Origin: Caulobacteraceae bacterium
Lineage (GTDB): Bacteria > Pseudomonadota > Alphaproteobacteria > Caulobacterales > Caulobacteraceae
Assembly: GCA_013815405.1 (NCBI GenBank)
Contig: JACDGF010000121.1
Location: 1-6,693, forward strand
Reading direction: 5' to 3'
Length of the DNA: 6,693 nucleotides
Under the pieces are notes generated by a model, which was not told the origin of the DNA, did not search any database, and worked only from the letters and a program-made list of their open reading frames with translations. Positions 6,051 to 6,693 of the stretch are shown piece after piece. The position numbers were made by a program, and so were the translations under genes. The first letter of the stretch is position 1; the number at the start of each line of letters is the position of its first letter.

Positions 6051-6532
6051 CACGCCCTCGCTTGTCTCAGGTCGGCCGCCGCGTCCATCACCGCGCGGAC
6101 GACCTTGTCGTAGCCGGTGCACCGGCAAAGGTTGCCGGCCAGCCAGTAGCGGGTCTCGCTCTCGGTGGGATCGGGATTTGCGTCCAACAAAGCCTTGGCC
6201 GCCACCAGCAGGCCGGGGGTGCAGAAGCCGCACTGCAGGGCGGCGTGCTCCAGGAATTTTTGCTGCAACGGGTGCAGGGCGCCGTCGCGCGCCATGCCCT
6301 CGATGGTCTCGATCCGCCGGCCCTCGGCCTCGGCGGCCAGCATCAGGCAGGCGCAGACCAGGCGCCCGTCGACGATGACGCTGCACGCCCCGCAGTCGCC
6401 CGAGCCGCAGCCCTCCTTGGAGCCGGTGAGGCCGAGCCCGTCGCGCAGGGCGTCCAGGAGGGTGGTTCCCGGATCGCTCAGGAACTCCACCGGGTCGCCG
6501 TTCACCGTCGCCGTGACGTGCCGCTTGCTCAT
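6050..6532 (-). CDS. [2Fe-2S] subunit of the molybdenum hydroxylase
   Basis: A 160-residue iron-sulfur small subunit (CoxS/XdhC/HcrC-type), full length for the family. The N-terminal plant-ferredoxin-like domain carries cluster II ligands Cys42, Cys47, Cys50 and Cys62 in GCGSGDCGACSVIVDG and LVCACL. The C-terminal four-helix domain carries cluster I ligands Cys101 and Cys104 (LQCGFCTPG) and Cys136 and Cys138 (NLCRCTGY). An extra cysteine, Cys60, lies two residues before the fourth ligand. The protein relays electrons from the Mo centre to FAD. Its ATG overlaps the stop of the FAD subunit by 4 bp (ATGA at 6529-6532), and its own stop overlaps the large-subunit start by one base, so equimolar translationally coupled synthesis is likely. 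No Tat signal is present, so the holoenzyme is inferred to be cytoplasmic. Confidence 0.95.
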   Translation of the reverse strand: MSKRHVTATVNGDPVEFLSDPGTTLLDALRDGLGLTGSKEGCGSGDCGACSVIVDGRLVCACLMLAAEAEGRRIETIEGMARDGALHPLQQKFLEHAALQCGFCTPGLLVAAKALLDANPDPTESETRYWLAGNLCRCTGYDKVVRAVMDAAADLRQARA

Positions 6533-6693
6533 GCCCGCTCTTTCGCCCGTCGATAGGCGATGGCCGCGGCGCGCCGGGCCAGCACGCCGGCGATCCTGGT
6601 CCGGTAGTCGGCCGTGCCGCGCTTGTCGCTGATCGGGGCGCAGGCGCCGCGCGCCGCCTGGTCGAGCGCGGCCAGGGCCGGCTCGTCCAACCG
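6529..6693 (-). CDS. FAD-binding subunit of the molybdenum hydroxylase, C-terminal end only
   Basis: The minus strand is open from the right window edge to a TGA at 6531-6529, giving 54 residues of a C-terminus. It contains APISDKRGTADYRTRIAGV, matching the conserved ISD-RGSA-YR stretch of the CO-dehydrogenase flavoprotein C-terminal domain, followed by the closing helix VLARRAAAIAYRRA. It is therefore the tail of the CoxM/HcrB-like FAD subunit (usually about 270-290 residues); the N-terminal FAD-binding domain lies outside the window. The stop overlaps the ATG of the [2Fe-2S] gene, giving the classical medium-small-large gene order. FAD would be the last internal electron carrier before an external acceptor. 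Confidence 0.88.
   Translation of the reverse strand, partial: RLDEPALAALDQAARGACAPISDKRGTADYRTRIAGVLARRAAAIAYRRAKERA

Noticed and set aside
3609..6113. A very long plus-strand open frame (834 codons) opposite the molybdenum hydroxylase genes
   Set aside because: Its product is rich in Gly, Arg, Asp and His in low-complexity fashion and shows no family motif. It mirrors the codon bias of the highly conserved minus-strand genes, a usual high-GC artefact.
3768..6693. Aerobic carbon monoxide dehydrogenase (coxMSL)
   Set aside because: The gene order fits, but the large subunit has AYRAPGAP in place of the Cys-containing AYRCSFR loop required for form I CO oxidation.

Overview
The window is high-GC, tightly packed coding DNA. 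Its codon bias, its modular palindromic intergenic repeat and its mix of lipid- or aromatic-type oxidation genes suggest an alphaproteobacterium, most likely of the Caulobacterales (Caulobacter/Phenylobacterium type). That placement is inferred from general appearance and not from a marker gene.

Left part (1-1515): a divergent pair. Running left off the edge on the minus strand is a trypsin-like serine protease with a visible His/Asp/Ser triad and a strong Shine-Dalgarno. A perfect 9-bp-stem hairpin lies just upstream of its start. To the right on the plus strand is a classical short-chain dehydrogenase/reductase (SDR).

Middle (1516-3490): a composite inverted-repeat element of about 140 bp separates the SDR gene from a complete bacterial cytochrome P450 whose sequence recalls the CYP153 alkane/fatty-acid hydroxylases. 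No ferredoxin or ferredoxin reductase accompanies it. Directly after the P450 come two small overlapping genes. The first encodes a ribbon-helix-helix-like protein that probably starts on a leaderless transcript, and the second a 69-residue helical protein of unknown function.

Right part (3515-6693, minus strand, read right to left): a molybdenum hydroxylase operon. It holds the C-terminal end of an FAD-binding subunit (cut by the window edge), a [2Fe-2S] subunit, a molybdopterin-binding catalytic subunit and a MoaD/ThiS-like small protein. The genes overlap by 4 bp and 1 bp and are then separated by 4 bp, so they look translationally coupled. Electrons from substrate hydroxylation at the Mo centre would pass through two [2Fe-2S] clusters to FAD. 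The active-site loop reads AYRAPGAP and not the AYRCSFR loop of true aerobic CO dehydrogenase, so the substrate is probably an organic compound (purine, aldehyde, N-heterocycle or aromatic acyl-CoA) and is unknown.

No tRNA, rRNA, CRISPR array, insertion sequence or phage gene was seen. The least explained items are the small ribbon-helix-helix/helical gene pair, the MoaD-like protein with an N-terminal CxxC, and the modular palindromic element.
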